64,000 bases of DNA from JAEUJM01 sp044221555 (GTDB taxonomy: Bacteria; Actinomycetota; Acidimicrobiia; Acidimicrobiales; DATDAH01), in the NCBI GenBank assembly GCA_044221555.1, contig JBGAOY010000011.1:1-64000 (forward strand), in the 5' to 3' direction. Shown in pieces: positions 23,310 to 31,303 of this stretch (positions within the stretch are counted from its first letter, which is position 1; every line of letters starts with the position of its first letter). The notes under the pieces are model-generated. The model was not told the origin of the DNA and did no database searches. It was given only the letters and a program-made list of their open reading frames with translations. The position numbers were made by a program, and so were the translations under genes.

Positions 23310-24443
23310 TCAGGTCCAGAGGTGGTTGAAGCAGCGGGCTTCGAGGCGGCCGGGTGACCATCGGCCCCAGAGGGTGCCGGCGGCTCGCCGCGAGTACTCG
23401 ATCCACGGCACGCAGCTCGGGTCGGCGATGCGCCGCGACACCTGGCGGATTCCGGCCTCGTGGACGGTGTACGCGGCCCACGTGCTGGGGTAGTCCTGGG
23501 GTGAGCCCACCTCGGTGAGCACCAGGCTCCCGACGTCGCGCCGGCGGTTGCGGTGGGTGTGGCCCGAGGTGATGAAGGCGCGTGGGTTGCCGGCGACGAC
23601 CTCGTCGAGGAAGCGGGAGGTGTGGTGACCGCGGACGCCCGGTGGGTAGAAGTACGACCAGCGGAACGGCTCGAGGTGGTGGTGCATGCCGATCCACACC
23701 GGCAGGTCGGTGCTCGACACCGCCTCGCGGACCACGTCGTGGAGGTGGGCCACGTGGCCACGCCGCACCTCGAGCAGCGTCGAGTCGATCAGCACGATGC
23801 GCAGTCCGGGCACGTCGATCCAGCGGCAGCCGTCGGGGTTGGGCTCGAGGCCGATCTTCTCGAGCGCGTCGTTCGGATCGAGCTCGCGCCGGGGCTCCAC
23901 GTCGTGGTTGCCGGGTACGGCATCGGCGACGAGGCCGGCCTCGTCGAGCAGGTCGCGGAAGCAGACCCACTGGTCGATCTCGCCGTGGTGGGTGATGTCG
24001 CCCTTGGCCACCAGGCGCTCGGCACCCCACGCCTTGGCCTCGGCGAAGGCGGCGCGCGCCATGCGCACGGTGTAGGGCTCGTCGGGCTGGGGCTTCTCGC
24101 GCATGGTGTGGAACATGCCGTAGGCGCGGGCGCCGAGGTGGAGGTCGCTGACCGCGGCGAAGCGGTAGAGCTCGGGGCCGGGGAGCGGCGCCAGGGTTCG
24201 GAACGGGAGTGCGATGCGGCCCCCGGGCACGCCCGGGCCCGTCACCTCGACCAACCCGGGTCGGTCGGGCTCGAGGCCGTGGAGCGACACGACGCCGGGG
24301 CCGCCCTCGGTGTGGAGCTCGACGACGGCCGTGTCCTCGACGGCCAGCTGGACCCGGCCGGGGCCCAGCCGACCCCAGGCCACCTGCACCTCGGTCGCGT
24401 CGACCGCGAAGACACCCAGCCGTACAGCTCGCGGGGACCTCAC
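23310..24443 (-). CDS. Calcineurin-like metallophosphoesterase
   Basis: 377 residues. The N-terminal 120 residues are a beta-rich domain; the catalytic domain starts at YRFAAVSDLHLGARAYGM and carries the metallophosphatase motif set D-x-H (SDLHLG), GD (KGDITHHG), GNHD (VPGNHDVEP), GMHHH (WIGMHHHLEP) and GHTHR (ITSGHTHRNRR). Two metals are expected; the natural phosphodiester or monoester is unknown. The GTG start at 24443 lies 5 nt after the PepN stop, so it is probably translated from the same message. No signal peptide, so a cytoplasmic enzyme. Confidence 0.85.
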   Translation of the reverse strand: MRSPRAVRLGVFAVDATEVQVAWGRLGPGRVQLAVEDTAVVELHTEGGPGVVSLHGLEPDRPGLVEVTGPGVPGGRIALPFRTLAPLPGPELYRFAAVSDLHLGARAYGMFHTMREKPQPDEPYTVRMARAAFAEAKAWGAERLVAKGDITHHGEIDQWVCFRDLLDEAGLVADAVPGNHDVEPRRELDPNDALEKIGLEPNPDGCRWIDVPGLRIVLIDSTLLEVRRGHVAHLHDVVREAVSSTDLPVWIGMHHHLEPFRWSYFYPPGVRGHHTSRFLDEVVAGNPRAFITSGHTHRNRRRDVGSLVLTEVGSPQDYPSTWAAYTVHEAGIRQVSRRIADPSCVPWIEYSRRAAGTLWGRWSPGRLEARCFNHLWT

Positions 24444-24448
24444 GCCGG

Positions 24449-27040
24449 TCAGCCGAACGCCGCCGCGAGGCGGTCGGCCTCGCGGGCCCGCAGGGCCACG
24501 GCGACGCGGAGGCGCTCGACGTGCTGGGCGATGGTCTTGGCGCCCTGGGGAACGGGGTGCGCCTCCAGGAAGCCGATCACCTGCGCCGACACGTCGGGGG
24601 TGGAGAGCCAGCGCACCCCTTCGAGCAGCCGGGCGATGCTGTTGGAGGGCAGCCTGGCGCCGATGTCGTCCCAGTGATCGGCGACGAAGGCCCAGGCCTG
24701 CGGGCCCCGCTCGCGGTTCATCAGCGCCCGGCGGATCACGAAGGGGGCGTCCTGGCTGCGGACTCGATCGGAAAGGGCCATGGTGAGCGTGTCGGCAAAG
24801 AGGTGGGGGTCGTTGAAGTCCGGGAGGCACCGCAGGTAGCGCTGCTCCTCCTGCGGGGTGCCCGCCTGCTCGTAGCGCTCGATGAACGCGGCGCGATCCT
24901 CGGCGCCGCCGGTGGCGGCCAGCACCCCGACCGCGGCCGCGGCCAGGCTGGGGTCGACGGTGGTGGGATCGTCGACGTACGAGCGGTGCAGCGCCCGGGC
25001 GCGGGTGGCGATGTCGGCGTCGGCGCCCAGCACGCCGAGCGCGCCGAACAGCGCGGCCCGAAGCTCGCGTCGGCGATCGGGCTCGTTGGCGGTGCCCGAC
25101 GCGCCGAGTCGCTCGAGCGCCGGGCCCAGCAGGTCCCGCACGAAGCGCTGGAAGCCGGCGCGTGCATCGCCCTCGAGGAGCCGGTCCAGGCCGTCCAGCG
25201 CACCGATCAGGCGTTGCCAGACGGCGAGGTCGGTCTCCTCGGCGAAGGCTCGGGCCAGGTCGCAGAACTCGACCGCGGTGCTGCGACCGGCCAGCACCGA
25301 GGCCCATGCGTCGTCCACCAGGCCGTAGCGCTCGACCGGCGCCAGCACCTCCTGAGCGCGGGTGGTGAGCTCGGCGCGGAGCGTTTCGTCGTAGTGCACG
25401 CGGTAGAAGCCACTTCCCTGGGCGTTCGCCTGCACCCACTCGGCACCGGGGAGCACCAGGTCGAGCGGGGCGCCGTCGAGCAGGCCCTTGTCCACCCGCA
25501 GGGTGCTGACCGCGGTGTCGCCGTCCGCGGCGGCCGCCGACGCGCGGTCGGGGCTCGCGGCGCCCGACCTGACGACCACCGGCACCGACCACGAGGCCGG
25601 TCCGGTCGGGTCGCCGCCCTCGTACGCGAAGCGCTCCTGGCGGAGCCGCACCCCTGCCTCGGTGCGCTCGGCGGTGACCAGCGGGTATCCCCCCTGGAAG
25701 ATCCAGGTGTCCATGAGCTTGCGCACCGGCAGGTCGGGGTTGGACGCCTCGATGGCGTCCCACAGGTCGGTGGTGTCGGTGTTGGCGTAGCGGTGGGCCG
25801 ACAGGTAGCGACGGATGCCGTTGCGGAAGGCATCGGCGCCGAGCCATTGCTCGAGCATCCGCACCACGGCGGCACCCTTCTCGTAGGTGAGCACGTCGAA
25901 CATGCCCTCGCAGTCGGAGGGTGAGATCACCTCGAACTCGATCGGGCGGGTCGAGGCCAACGAGTCGACGTCGAAGGCGGCGGTGCGGGAGAGCCCGAAG
26001 TCCACCCAGCGCTGCCACTCCGGGCGGAACGCGTCCGTCACGAGCATCTCCATGAACGTGGCGAACGCCTCGTTCAGCCAGATGCCGTTCCACCATCGCA
26101 TGGTGACCAGATCGCCGAACCACATGTGGGCCAACTCGTGGGCGATCACGTCGACGACCCGCTGGAGCTCGGGTTGGGTGACGGCGTCGGGGTCGACCAG
26201 CAGCAGCACCTCGCGGAAGGTGACGCAGCCCAGGTTCTCCATGGCGCCGAAGGCGAAGTCGGGAACCGCCACCAGGTCGAGCTTGTCGCCCGGGTACGGG
26301 ATGGCGTAATAGTCCTCGAAGAACTCGAGCGCGAACCGGGCCACCTCGAGGGCGAACCCGGTGAGGTGGCCCTTGCCGGGCGGGTGCACCACCCGGATCG
26401 GCGTGCCGCCGGCGTCGACGGCGTCGGTGACCTCCAGGGGGCCGACGACGAAGGCCACCAGGTACGTCGACATCACCATCGTGTCCGCGAAGCGCACCGC
26501 CACCTTCCCGTCGCCGGCGGGCCGGCGGTCGGCCTCGGCGGCGTTGGAGATGGCGGTGAGGTCGTCGGGCACGACCAGCGTGACGCCGAAGGTGGCCTTG
26601 AAGTCGGGCTCGTCCCAGCAGGGGAACGCCCGCCGGGCCGACGTGGACTCGAACTGCGTCGTGGCGATCACGCGCTCGGTGCCCGTGTCGTCGACGAACG
26701 TGCTGCGGTAGAAGCCGTGCAGCTTGTCGTTGAGCATCCCGGCGAAGGTGACCCTGACGGTCCACGGCCCGGCGGCGGCGGGCTCCTCGAGGGCCAGCGT
26801 CACCCGCTCGGTGCTCTCGTCGACGCGGACCGTGGCGTTGCGCCGGATCCCCTCGGGGTTCTCGAGCCAGGCCTCGTCGATGGTCAGCTCGATGGCGTTC
26901 AGCACCACCTCGTCGACCGCGTCGGCGACGTCGACCGCGATGGCCACCTGCCCCGTGAACGTGCCCGCGTCGAGGTCGGGTGCGAGCGTGAGGTCGTAGT
27001 GCGACGGCACGACCGTGCGCGGCAGGCGGTAGGGGTCCAT
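24449..27040 (-). CDS. pepN: Aminopeptidase N (M1 family)
   Basis: 863 residues, normal length for bacterial PepN of actinobacteria. The substrate motif GAMENLG is at about 265-271, the zinc motif HELAHMWFGD at 301-310 and the third ligand Glu in LNEAFATF at about 324. An ERAP1-like C-terminal helical domain fills the last 350 residues. It removes N-terminal residues from peptides in the cytoplasm. The ATG at 27040 starts the usual MDPYRLPRTVVPSHYDL and is preceded by TAGCCT 7 nt upstream without a ribosome site, so leaderless. The metallophosphoesterase gene follows 5 nt after its stop. It diverges from the PfkB kinase gene. Confidence 0.95.
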   Translation of the reverse strand: MDPYRLPRTVVPSHYDLTLAPDLDAGTFTGQVAIAVDVADAVDEVVLNAIELTIDEAWLENPEGIRRNATVRVDESTERVTLALEEPAAAGPWTVRVTFAGMLNDKLHGFYRSTFVDDTGTERVIATTQFESTSARRAFPCWDEPDFKATFGVTLVVPDDLTAISNAAEADRRPAGDGKVAVRFADTMVMSTYLVAFVVGPLEVTDAVDAGGTPIRVVHPPGKGHLTGFALEVARFALEFFEDYYAIPYPGDKLDLVAVPDFAFGAMENLGCVTFREVLLLVDPDAVTQPELQRVVDVIAHELAHMWFGDLVTMRWWNGIWLNEAFATFMEMLVTDAFRPEWQRWVDFGLSRTAAFDVDSLASTRPIEFEVISPSDCEGMFDVLTYEKGAAVVRMLEQWLGADAFRNGIRRYLSAHRYANTDTTDLWDAIEASNPDLPVRKLMDTWIFQGGYPLVTAERTEAGVRLRQERFAYEGGDPTGPASWSVPVVVRSGAASPDRASAAAADGDTAVSTLRVDKGLLDGAPLDLVLPGAEWVQANAQGSGFYRVHYDETLRAELTTRAQEVLAPVERYGLVDDAWASVLAGRSTAVEFCDLARAFAEETDLAVWQRLIGALDGLDRLLEGDARAGFQRFVRDLLGPALERLGASGTANEPDRRRELRAALFGALGVLGADADIATRARALHRSYVDDPTTVDPSLAAAAVGVLAATGGAEDRAAFIERYEQAGTPQEEQRYLRCLPDFNDPHLFADTLTMALSDRVRSQDAPFVIRRALMNRERGPQAWAFVADHWDDIGARLPSNSIARLLEGVRWLSTPDVSAQVIGFLEAHPVPQGAKTIAQHVERLRVAVALRAREADRLAAAFG

Positions 27041-27047
27041 CGGGTAG

Positions 27048-27053
27048 AGGCTA
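27048..27053 (-). promoter_or_regulatory. -10 box of pepN (leaderless)
   Basis: TAGCCT on the minus strand ends 7 nt before the ATG, identical to the box in front of kstR. Confidence 0.5.
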
Positions 27054-27133
27054 CGGGTGCCCGGCACGTCGCGCGGCGACGGGGGCGCTGCCGGCGCTCG
27101 GTGCACGATGGGCACCGGGCGGAGGGCCACCGC

Positions 27134-27139
27134 TATCCT
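27134..27139 (+). promoter_or_regulatory. -10 box of the PfkB kinase gene (leaderless)
   Basis: TATCCT ends 9 nt before the GTG at 27149; no ribosome site is seen. Confidence 0.5.
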
Positions 27140-27148
27140 CCCGCCCTC

Positions 27149-28159
27149 GTGACCGAGAACCGCTCCACCCCCAACGCCACCGCCCCGCTGGACGTCGTCG
27201 GCATCGGCAACGCCATCGTCGACGTGATCAGCCCCGTGGACGAGGCGTTCCTGGACGACCACGACCTCGTCAAGGGGGCCATGGGCCTGATCGACGCCGA
27301 TCGGGCCGACGCCCTCTACGGCGCCATGCCGCCCGCGGAGGAGAGCTCGGGGGGCTCGGTGGCCAACACCATCGCCGGGATCGCCTCGTTCGGTGGCTCG
27401 GCCGGATTCGTGGGCAAGGTGCGTGACGACCAGTTGGGCGAGATCTTCACCCACGACATCACCTCGCTGGGGGTGACCTTCAACGCCGCGCCGGCCACCG
27501 AGGGCCCCTCGACGGCCCGGTGCCTGATCGTGGTCACGCCCGACGCCGAGCGCACCCTCAGCACCTACCTCGGCACCGCCGGACTGCTGGGCCCCGACGA
27601 CGTCGACGAGGCGCTGGTGATGCGGGGCAAGGTGGTGCTCGCGGAGGGCTACCTGTGGGACGTGCCGTCCGCCAAGGACGCCATCGTGAAGGCCATGGAT
27701 CACGCCCGGGCGGCCGGGAACCGGGTGGCCCTGAGCCTGTCCGACTCGTTCTGCGTCGACCGCTACCGCGACGAGTTCCGGGCTCTCGTGGAGGAGCGGG
27801 TCGACGTGCTGTTCGCCAACGAGGCCGAGATCACCTCGCTCTACGAGGTCGACCAGTGGGAGGCCGCCCGCGATCTCGTGCGGGGCCACTGCGAGATCGC
27901 CTGCCTCACCCGCAGCGAGAAGGGATCGGTCATCGTCGCCGCCGACGACGAGCACGTGATCCCGATCCACCCGCAGGGCCCGGTCGTCGACACCACGGGT
28001 GCCGGCGACCTCTACGCGGCAGGGTTCCTGCACGGGCTCACCACGGGTCAGGACCTCGAGCGCTGCGGGCGCCTGGCCGCCCTCGCCGCCGGCGAGGTGA
28101 TCAGCCACTACGGCGCCCGCCCCGAGACCTCGCTGGCCGAGCTGGCCTCGCAGCTCTAG
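27149..28159 (+). CDS. PfkB-family carbohydrate/nucleoside kinase (adenosine-kinase-like)
   Basis: 336 residues of the ribokinase fold. GIGNAIVDVISPV at the start, ESSGGSVANTIAGIASFGG (substrate lid and first PfkB signature) and the second signature DTTGAGDLYAAGFLHGL with the catalytic Asp. The GGSVANT pattern and overall likeness to the adenosine kinase/fructokinase branch suggest a nucleoside or sugar as substrate; I cannot choose between them. ATP is the phosphate donor. The GTG is leaderless with TATCCT upstream. It is followed by a gene-free G/C-rich stretch of 107 bp and the isomerase gene, which has its own promoter. Confidence 0.85.
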   Translation: MTENRSTPNATAPLDVVGIGNAIVDVISPVDEAFLDDHDLVKGAMGLIDADRADALYGAMPPAEESSGGSVANTIAGIASFGGSAGFVGKVRDDQLGEIFTHDITSLGVTFNAAPATEGPSTARCLIVVTPDAERTLSTYLGTAGLLGPDDVDEALVMRGKVVLAEGYLWDVPSAKDAIVKAMDHARAAGNRVALSLSDSFCVDRYRDEFRALVEERVDVLFANEAEITSLYEVDQWEAARDLVRGHCEIACLTRSEKGSVIVAADDEHVIPIHPQGPVVDTTGAGDLYAAGFLHGLTTGQDLERCGRLAALAAGEVISHYGARPETSLAELASQL

Positions 28160-28252
28160 CTCCTCCTTCGTCGAAGCGGCTTCGCCATCCGGTTCCCTCT
28201 CGGGCGGCTCCGCTCGGCTCCGGCAGGTGACCACCCGGTCCACCGGGTCCAC

Positions 28253-28258
28253 TACGTT
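28253..28258 (+). promoter_or_regulatory. -10 box of the crotonase-family gene (leaderless)
   Basis: TACGTT ends 8 nt before the ATG at 28267. Confidence 0.45.
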
Positions 28259-28266
28259 CCTCGACC

Positions 28267-29121
28267 ATGAGCTACGACTGCTTCGACGTCGAGATCGCCG
28301 ACAAGGTGGCGCACCTGCGCCTGTGCCGGCCCGACGACCTCAACACCATGACCCCGGCCTTCTGGCGCGAGCTGCCCGAGATCGTCCGGGGCATCGACGC
28401 CGACGGGTCGGCCCGCGCCATCGTGATCTCCTCGACAGGACGCCATTTCAGCGCGGGGATGGACCTCAGCGTGTTCAGCGGCAACGCCCTCGCCGGCACC
28501 ACCGATCCCGACGCCCCACCGGTCGAGGTGGGCCGTCAGCGGGCGCAGCTGCGCTTGACGGCGATGGCCCTCCAGGAGAGCTTCACCTGCCTCGAGCGCA
28601 CCCGCATGCCCGTGATCGCCGCCATCCAGGGCGGGTGCATCGGCGGGGCGGTCGACATGGTGACGGCCTGCGACCTGCGGTACGCGTCGGCCGACGCGTT
28701 CTTCTGCATCCAGGAGATCAACATCGGCATGACCGCGGACGTGGGCACGCTGCAGCGCCTGCCCAAGATCATCCCCGAGGGCGTCGCCCGCGAGCTCGCC
28801 TACACCGGCCGGCGCATGCCGGCGGCGCGCGCCGCCGAGGTCGGCCTGGTGAACGAGGTGTTCGCCAGCCACGACGACCTGATCGCCGGGGCCCTCGAGG
28901 TGGCGGCCGAGATCGCCAGCAAGTCGCCCCTCGCGATCTGGGGCACGAAGGAGACGGTCAACTACGCCCGCGACCACTCGGTGGCCGACGCGCTGAACTA
29001 CATCGCCACGTGGCAGACCGGCATGTTCCAGCCCGCCGACATGCTGGAGAGCTTCGCGGCCAAGGCCGAGAAGCGCCTCCCGGACTTCCAGGACCTGCCG
29101 CCCCGCCCGGCCGGCCTCTGA
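28267..29121 (+). CDS. Crotonase family, delta3,5-delta2,4-dienoyl-CoA isomerase-like
   Basis: 284 residues. The oxyanion-hole segments GRHFSAGMDLSVF and AAIQGGCIGGAVDMVTACDL are clear. The following stretch RYASADAFFCIQEINIGMTADVG with LQRLPKIIP matches the dienoyl-CoA isomerase (ECH1) pattern, where the Asp and Glu of DAFF..QE and the Asp of TADVG are the catalytic acids; ordinary enoyl-CoA hydratases lack the last. It should move double bonds of 3,5-dienoyl-CoA formed during breakdown of unsaturated acids. It stands alone with its own promoter and converges on the PQQ-repeat gene. A role beside the steroid-degradation genes is possible but unproved. Confidence 0.85.
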   Translation: MSYDCFDVEIADKVAHLRLCRPDDLNTMTPAFWRELPEIVRGIDADGSARAIVISSTGRHFSAGMDLSVFSGNALAGTTDPDAPPVEVGRQRAQLRLTAMALQESFTCLERTRMPVIAAIQGGCIGGAVDMVTACDLRYASADAFFCIQEINIGMTADVGTLQRLPKIIPEGVARELAYTGRRMPAARAAEVGLVNEVFASHDDLIAGALEVAAEIASKSPLAIWGTKETVNYARDHSVADALNYIATWQTGMFQPADMLESFAAKAEKRLPDFQDLPPRPAGL

Positions 29122-29149
29122 CCGGCGGGGGCGCCTGGGTCCGGCGTCC

Positions 29150-30691
29150 CTACCGCTGCAGCCGGAGGGCGAGGAGGGTGGGTGGGTCGGCCATGCCGAT
29201 CGGCCAGACGATCGTGTCGCCCACCGACGCCGGCCAGCCGTTCACGCCACCGGGCGCGGTCATCTGCCAGACGATCTCGCCCGTGCCGCGGTCAAGGGCG
29301 AAGAGCTCGCCCTGGAACGTGGCGGTGAACACGAGGTCGCTCAGCACCAGCGCGGCCCCCATCGGATCGCCGTCGACCTCGGTCGACCAGAGGATGCGCC
29401 CGTCGGCGGCGTCGACCGCCACGACCGCACCGGGCTCGACCCCCAGGTCCGACCCGATGATCTCGTTCACGTCGGGCTCGTGGATGCTGGGGAGGTTGAG
29501 GGTGGCCGCGTAGACGATGCCGTCGGCCACGGCGGGTGGGGTGAGCACGCCGCCGTAGGTGCCGGGGTACACCTCGGTGGGCCCGTCGAGCTCGGTGAGG
29601 TCGTCGTTCTGGTGCCGGCCGATCGGGGTGTCGAACCGCAGCGCGCCGGTGGCCGGGTCGTGCCCGAGCACCCGCCCCAGCTTCCCGGTGCCGATGATCA
29701 CCGCCCCGTCGTCGGTGTGGGCGATGGCGGTGTGGACGAGGTCGCGGTCGAACAGGTCGTGCTCGATCGCCTGGTGGTACCACTGCAGCTCGCCGGTGTG
29801 GACGTCGAGCGCCACCACCGAGTTCGTGTACGGGTTGGGGCCCGGTCGGCTGGTGCCGTTGGGGAAGCCCTCGGTGCCGGGGAAGGGCGCCGGGTTGGCG
29901 ATGCCCCAGTAGACGACGCCGGCCTCGGTGTCGATGGCCGGTGGGTACCAGGCGCCGCCGCCGGCGTTGACCTCGGGGTCGCCCCAGACGTCGTCGCCCT
30001 CGACTGTGTCGAAGTGCCACACCTCGTCACCGGTCTCGGCATCGAGGGCGTAGAGCACCCCGGCGTCGCCCCCCACGTACTGGCCCAGGATGCTGATGGG
30101 CACGGTGGCCACCAGCACGAGGCCGTCGAACACCTGCGGCTGGATGTCGATGCCCATGGTGCCGCTGTCGATCAGGCGGGTCTCCCAGAGCTCGTCTCCG
30201 GTGGCGGCATCGAGGGCCGAGATGGCGTGCGGGCCCTTGGCCACGAAGATCCGGCCGTCCTCGAGGGCCACCCCGTTCGGCCCGATCTGGAAGTTGCCGT
30301 ACTCGCGCTCCCATCGCACCGCGCCCGTCCGGAGGTCGACGGCCCGCACGTTGCTGGACAGGTCCTGCACGTACACGGTGCCGTCGACGATCAGAGGTGT
30401 GGTCGCGGCGTTGCCGAACGCGCTGGCCCCCGGCAGGGGCGTGCTCCACGCCGTGGCGAGCCGGTCGACGGTCGCGCTGGAGATGGGCGAGTCGACCACG
30501 GCGCGTGAGTTGTCGAAGTCGGCGCCCGGCTGGGACCAGTCGGCCGTCTCGTGGTCAAGGGCCACGGTGGACGCCGGTCCTGTGCCCGGTGTGCGGTCGC
30601 GGCCGGCGCTCTCCGACGAGCAGGCGACGACCGTGCCGGTGGTGACGAGGAGGAGGGCGAGCAGCGCGGCGGTGGTCCGCCTCCCGGTCAA
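29150..30691 (-). CDS. PQQ-binding-like beta-propeller lipoprotein
   Basis: 513 residues. Lipobox VVACSS after a hydrophobic N-terminus, then tryptophan-docking repeats (TGAVRWEREYGN, TGDELWETRLI, TGDEVWHFDTV, TGELQWYHQ, DGRILWSTEV, TGEIVWQMTA), the mark of quinoprotein alcohol dehydrogenase-like eight-bladed propellers. Whether PQQ is bound or the propeller is only structural cannot be read; the usual vicinal Cys-Cys and the Ca-binding set are not evident. The start is TTG at 30691-30689, overlapping the upstream stop as TTGA; the signal peptide fits this start. It is the last gene of the seven-gene operon. Confidence 0.8.
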   Translation of the reverse strand: MTGRRTTAALLALLLVTTGTVVACSSESAGRDRTPGTGPASTVALDHETADWSQPGADFDNSRAVVDSPISSATVDRLATAWSTPLPGASAFGNAATTPLIVDGTVYVQDLSSNVRAVDLRTGAVRWEREYGNFQIGPNGVALEDGRIFVAKGPHAISALDAATGDELWETRLIDSGTMGIDIQPQVFDGLVLVATVPISILGQYVGGDAGVLYALDAETGDEVWHFDTVEGDDVWGDPEVNAGGGAWYPPAIDTEAGVVYWGIANPAPFPGTEGFPNGTSRPGPNPYTNSVVALDVHTGELQWYHQAIEHDLFDRDLVHTAIAHTDDGAVIIGTGKLGRVLGHDPATGALRFDTPIGRHQNDDLTELDGPTEVYPGTYGGVLTPPAVADGIVYAATLNLPSIHEPDVNEIIGSDLGVEPGAVVAVDAADGRILWSTEVDGDPMGAALVLSDLVFTATFQGELFALDRGTGEIVWQMTAPGGVNGWPASVGDTIVWPIGMADPPTLLALRLQR

Positions 30692-31293
30692 TGGTCCTCG
30701 TCGTCGCTCGGCGGGAGGTACGACAGCTGCACGTCACCCAGGCGCACGAGCATGGAGGCGATCCAACCGCCCATGGCCTTGAAGTGGTCGTCGAGGATCG
30801 AGCCGTCGCTCAGGGTGGGCTCGCCCAGTTCGTAGGACCCGTCGTAGGAGATCTCCAGCGCGTACTGCGGGTGCTCCATGTCGCGGTCGTACACGATCTC
30901 GACCGTGGGGCCCGATCGTTCGAGGCGCTCGTCGCCGATGGGCGGGCTGGTCTCCGGCAGCACGGCCAGGACGGCCCGCAGGTCGGGCTCGCTGGCCAGC
31001 CGCTGGATGCGCAGCACGATCTCGATCTCGATGTGGGGGCCCTCGTCGAACTCCTCGCCGATGTACCACGACCGGTAGGCGCTCTGGGCCCAGGTGGGCC
31101 AGTCGAGGGTGATGTCGGCACGGATGCGCGGGGGTGAGCCCTCGCCGGGGAGCCCGTAGCTCGTCTCCCACGTCAGGTCGCCGAGCAGCACATCGGCCTG
31201 GAAACGCTCCTCGAAGGCCTGGCGCTCGAGCAGCGCACTCACGAACGCGTCGCGGAGCGCTCCGATGGCGTCGGTGAAGACGTGGTCGAGCAC
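30688..31293 (-). CDS. Protein of unknown function in the envelope operon
   Basis: 201 residues, not recognised. No signal peptide or membrane helix; mixed alpha/beta with an acidic C-terminus (PPSDDEDH). Conserved-looking parts are LTWETSYGLPGEG, RADITLDWPTWAQSAYRSWYIGEEF, EIEIVLRIQRLA and YALEISYDGSYELGEPTL. The GTG at 31291-31293 lies 10 nt after the stop of the membrane sulfatase-like gene; no other good start exists. Its stop is embedded in the TTG start of the beta-propeller gene (TTGA), so both are coupled. A cytoplasmic helper for its neighbours is a guess. Confidence 0.65.
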   Translation of the reverse strand: MLDHVFTDAIGALRDAFVSALLERQAFEERFQADVLLGDLTWETSYGLPGEGSPPRIRADITLDWPTWAQSAYRSWYIGEEFDEGPHIEIEIVLRIQRLASEPDLRAVLAVLPETSPPIGDERLERSGPTVEIVYDRDMEHPQYALEISYDGSYELGEPTLSDGSILDDHFKAMGGWIASMLVRLGDVQLSYLPPSDDEDH

Positions 31294-31303
31294 CTTGGGG
31301 AGG

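Noticed and set aside
23310..26765. A single 1151-residue minus-strand protein
   Set aside because: Its upper two thirds are an Arg/Gly-rich shadow of pepN; only the last 377 codons, after a GTG at 24443, form the phosphoesterase.
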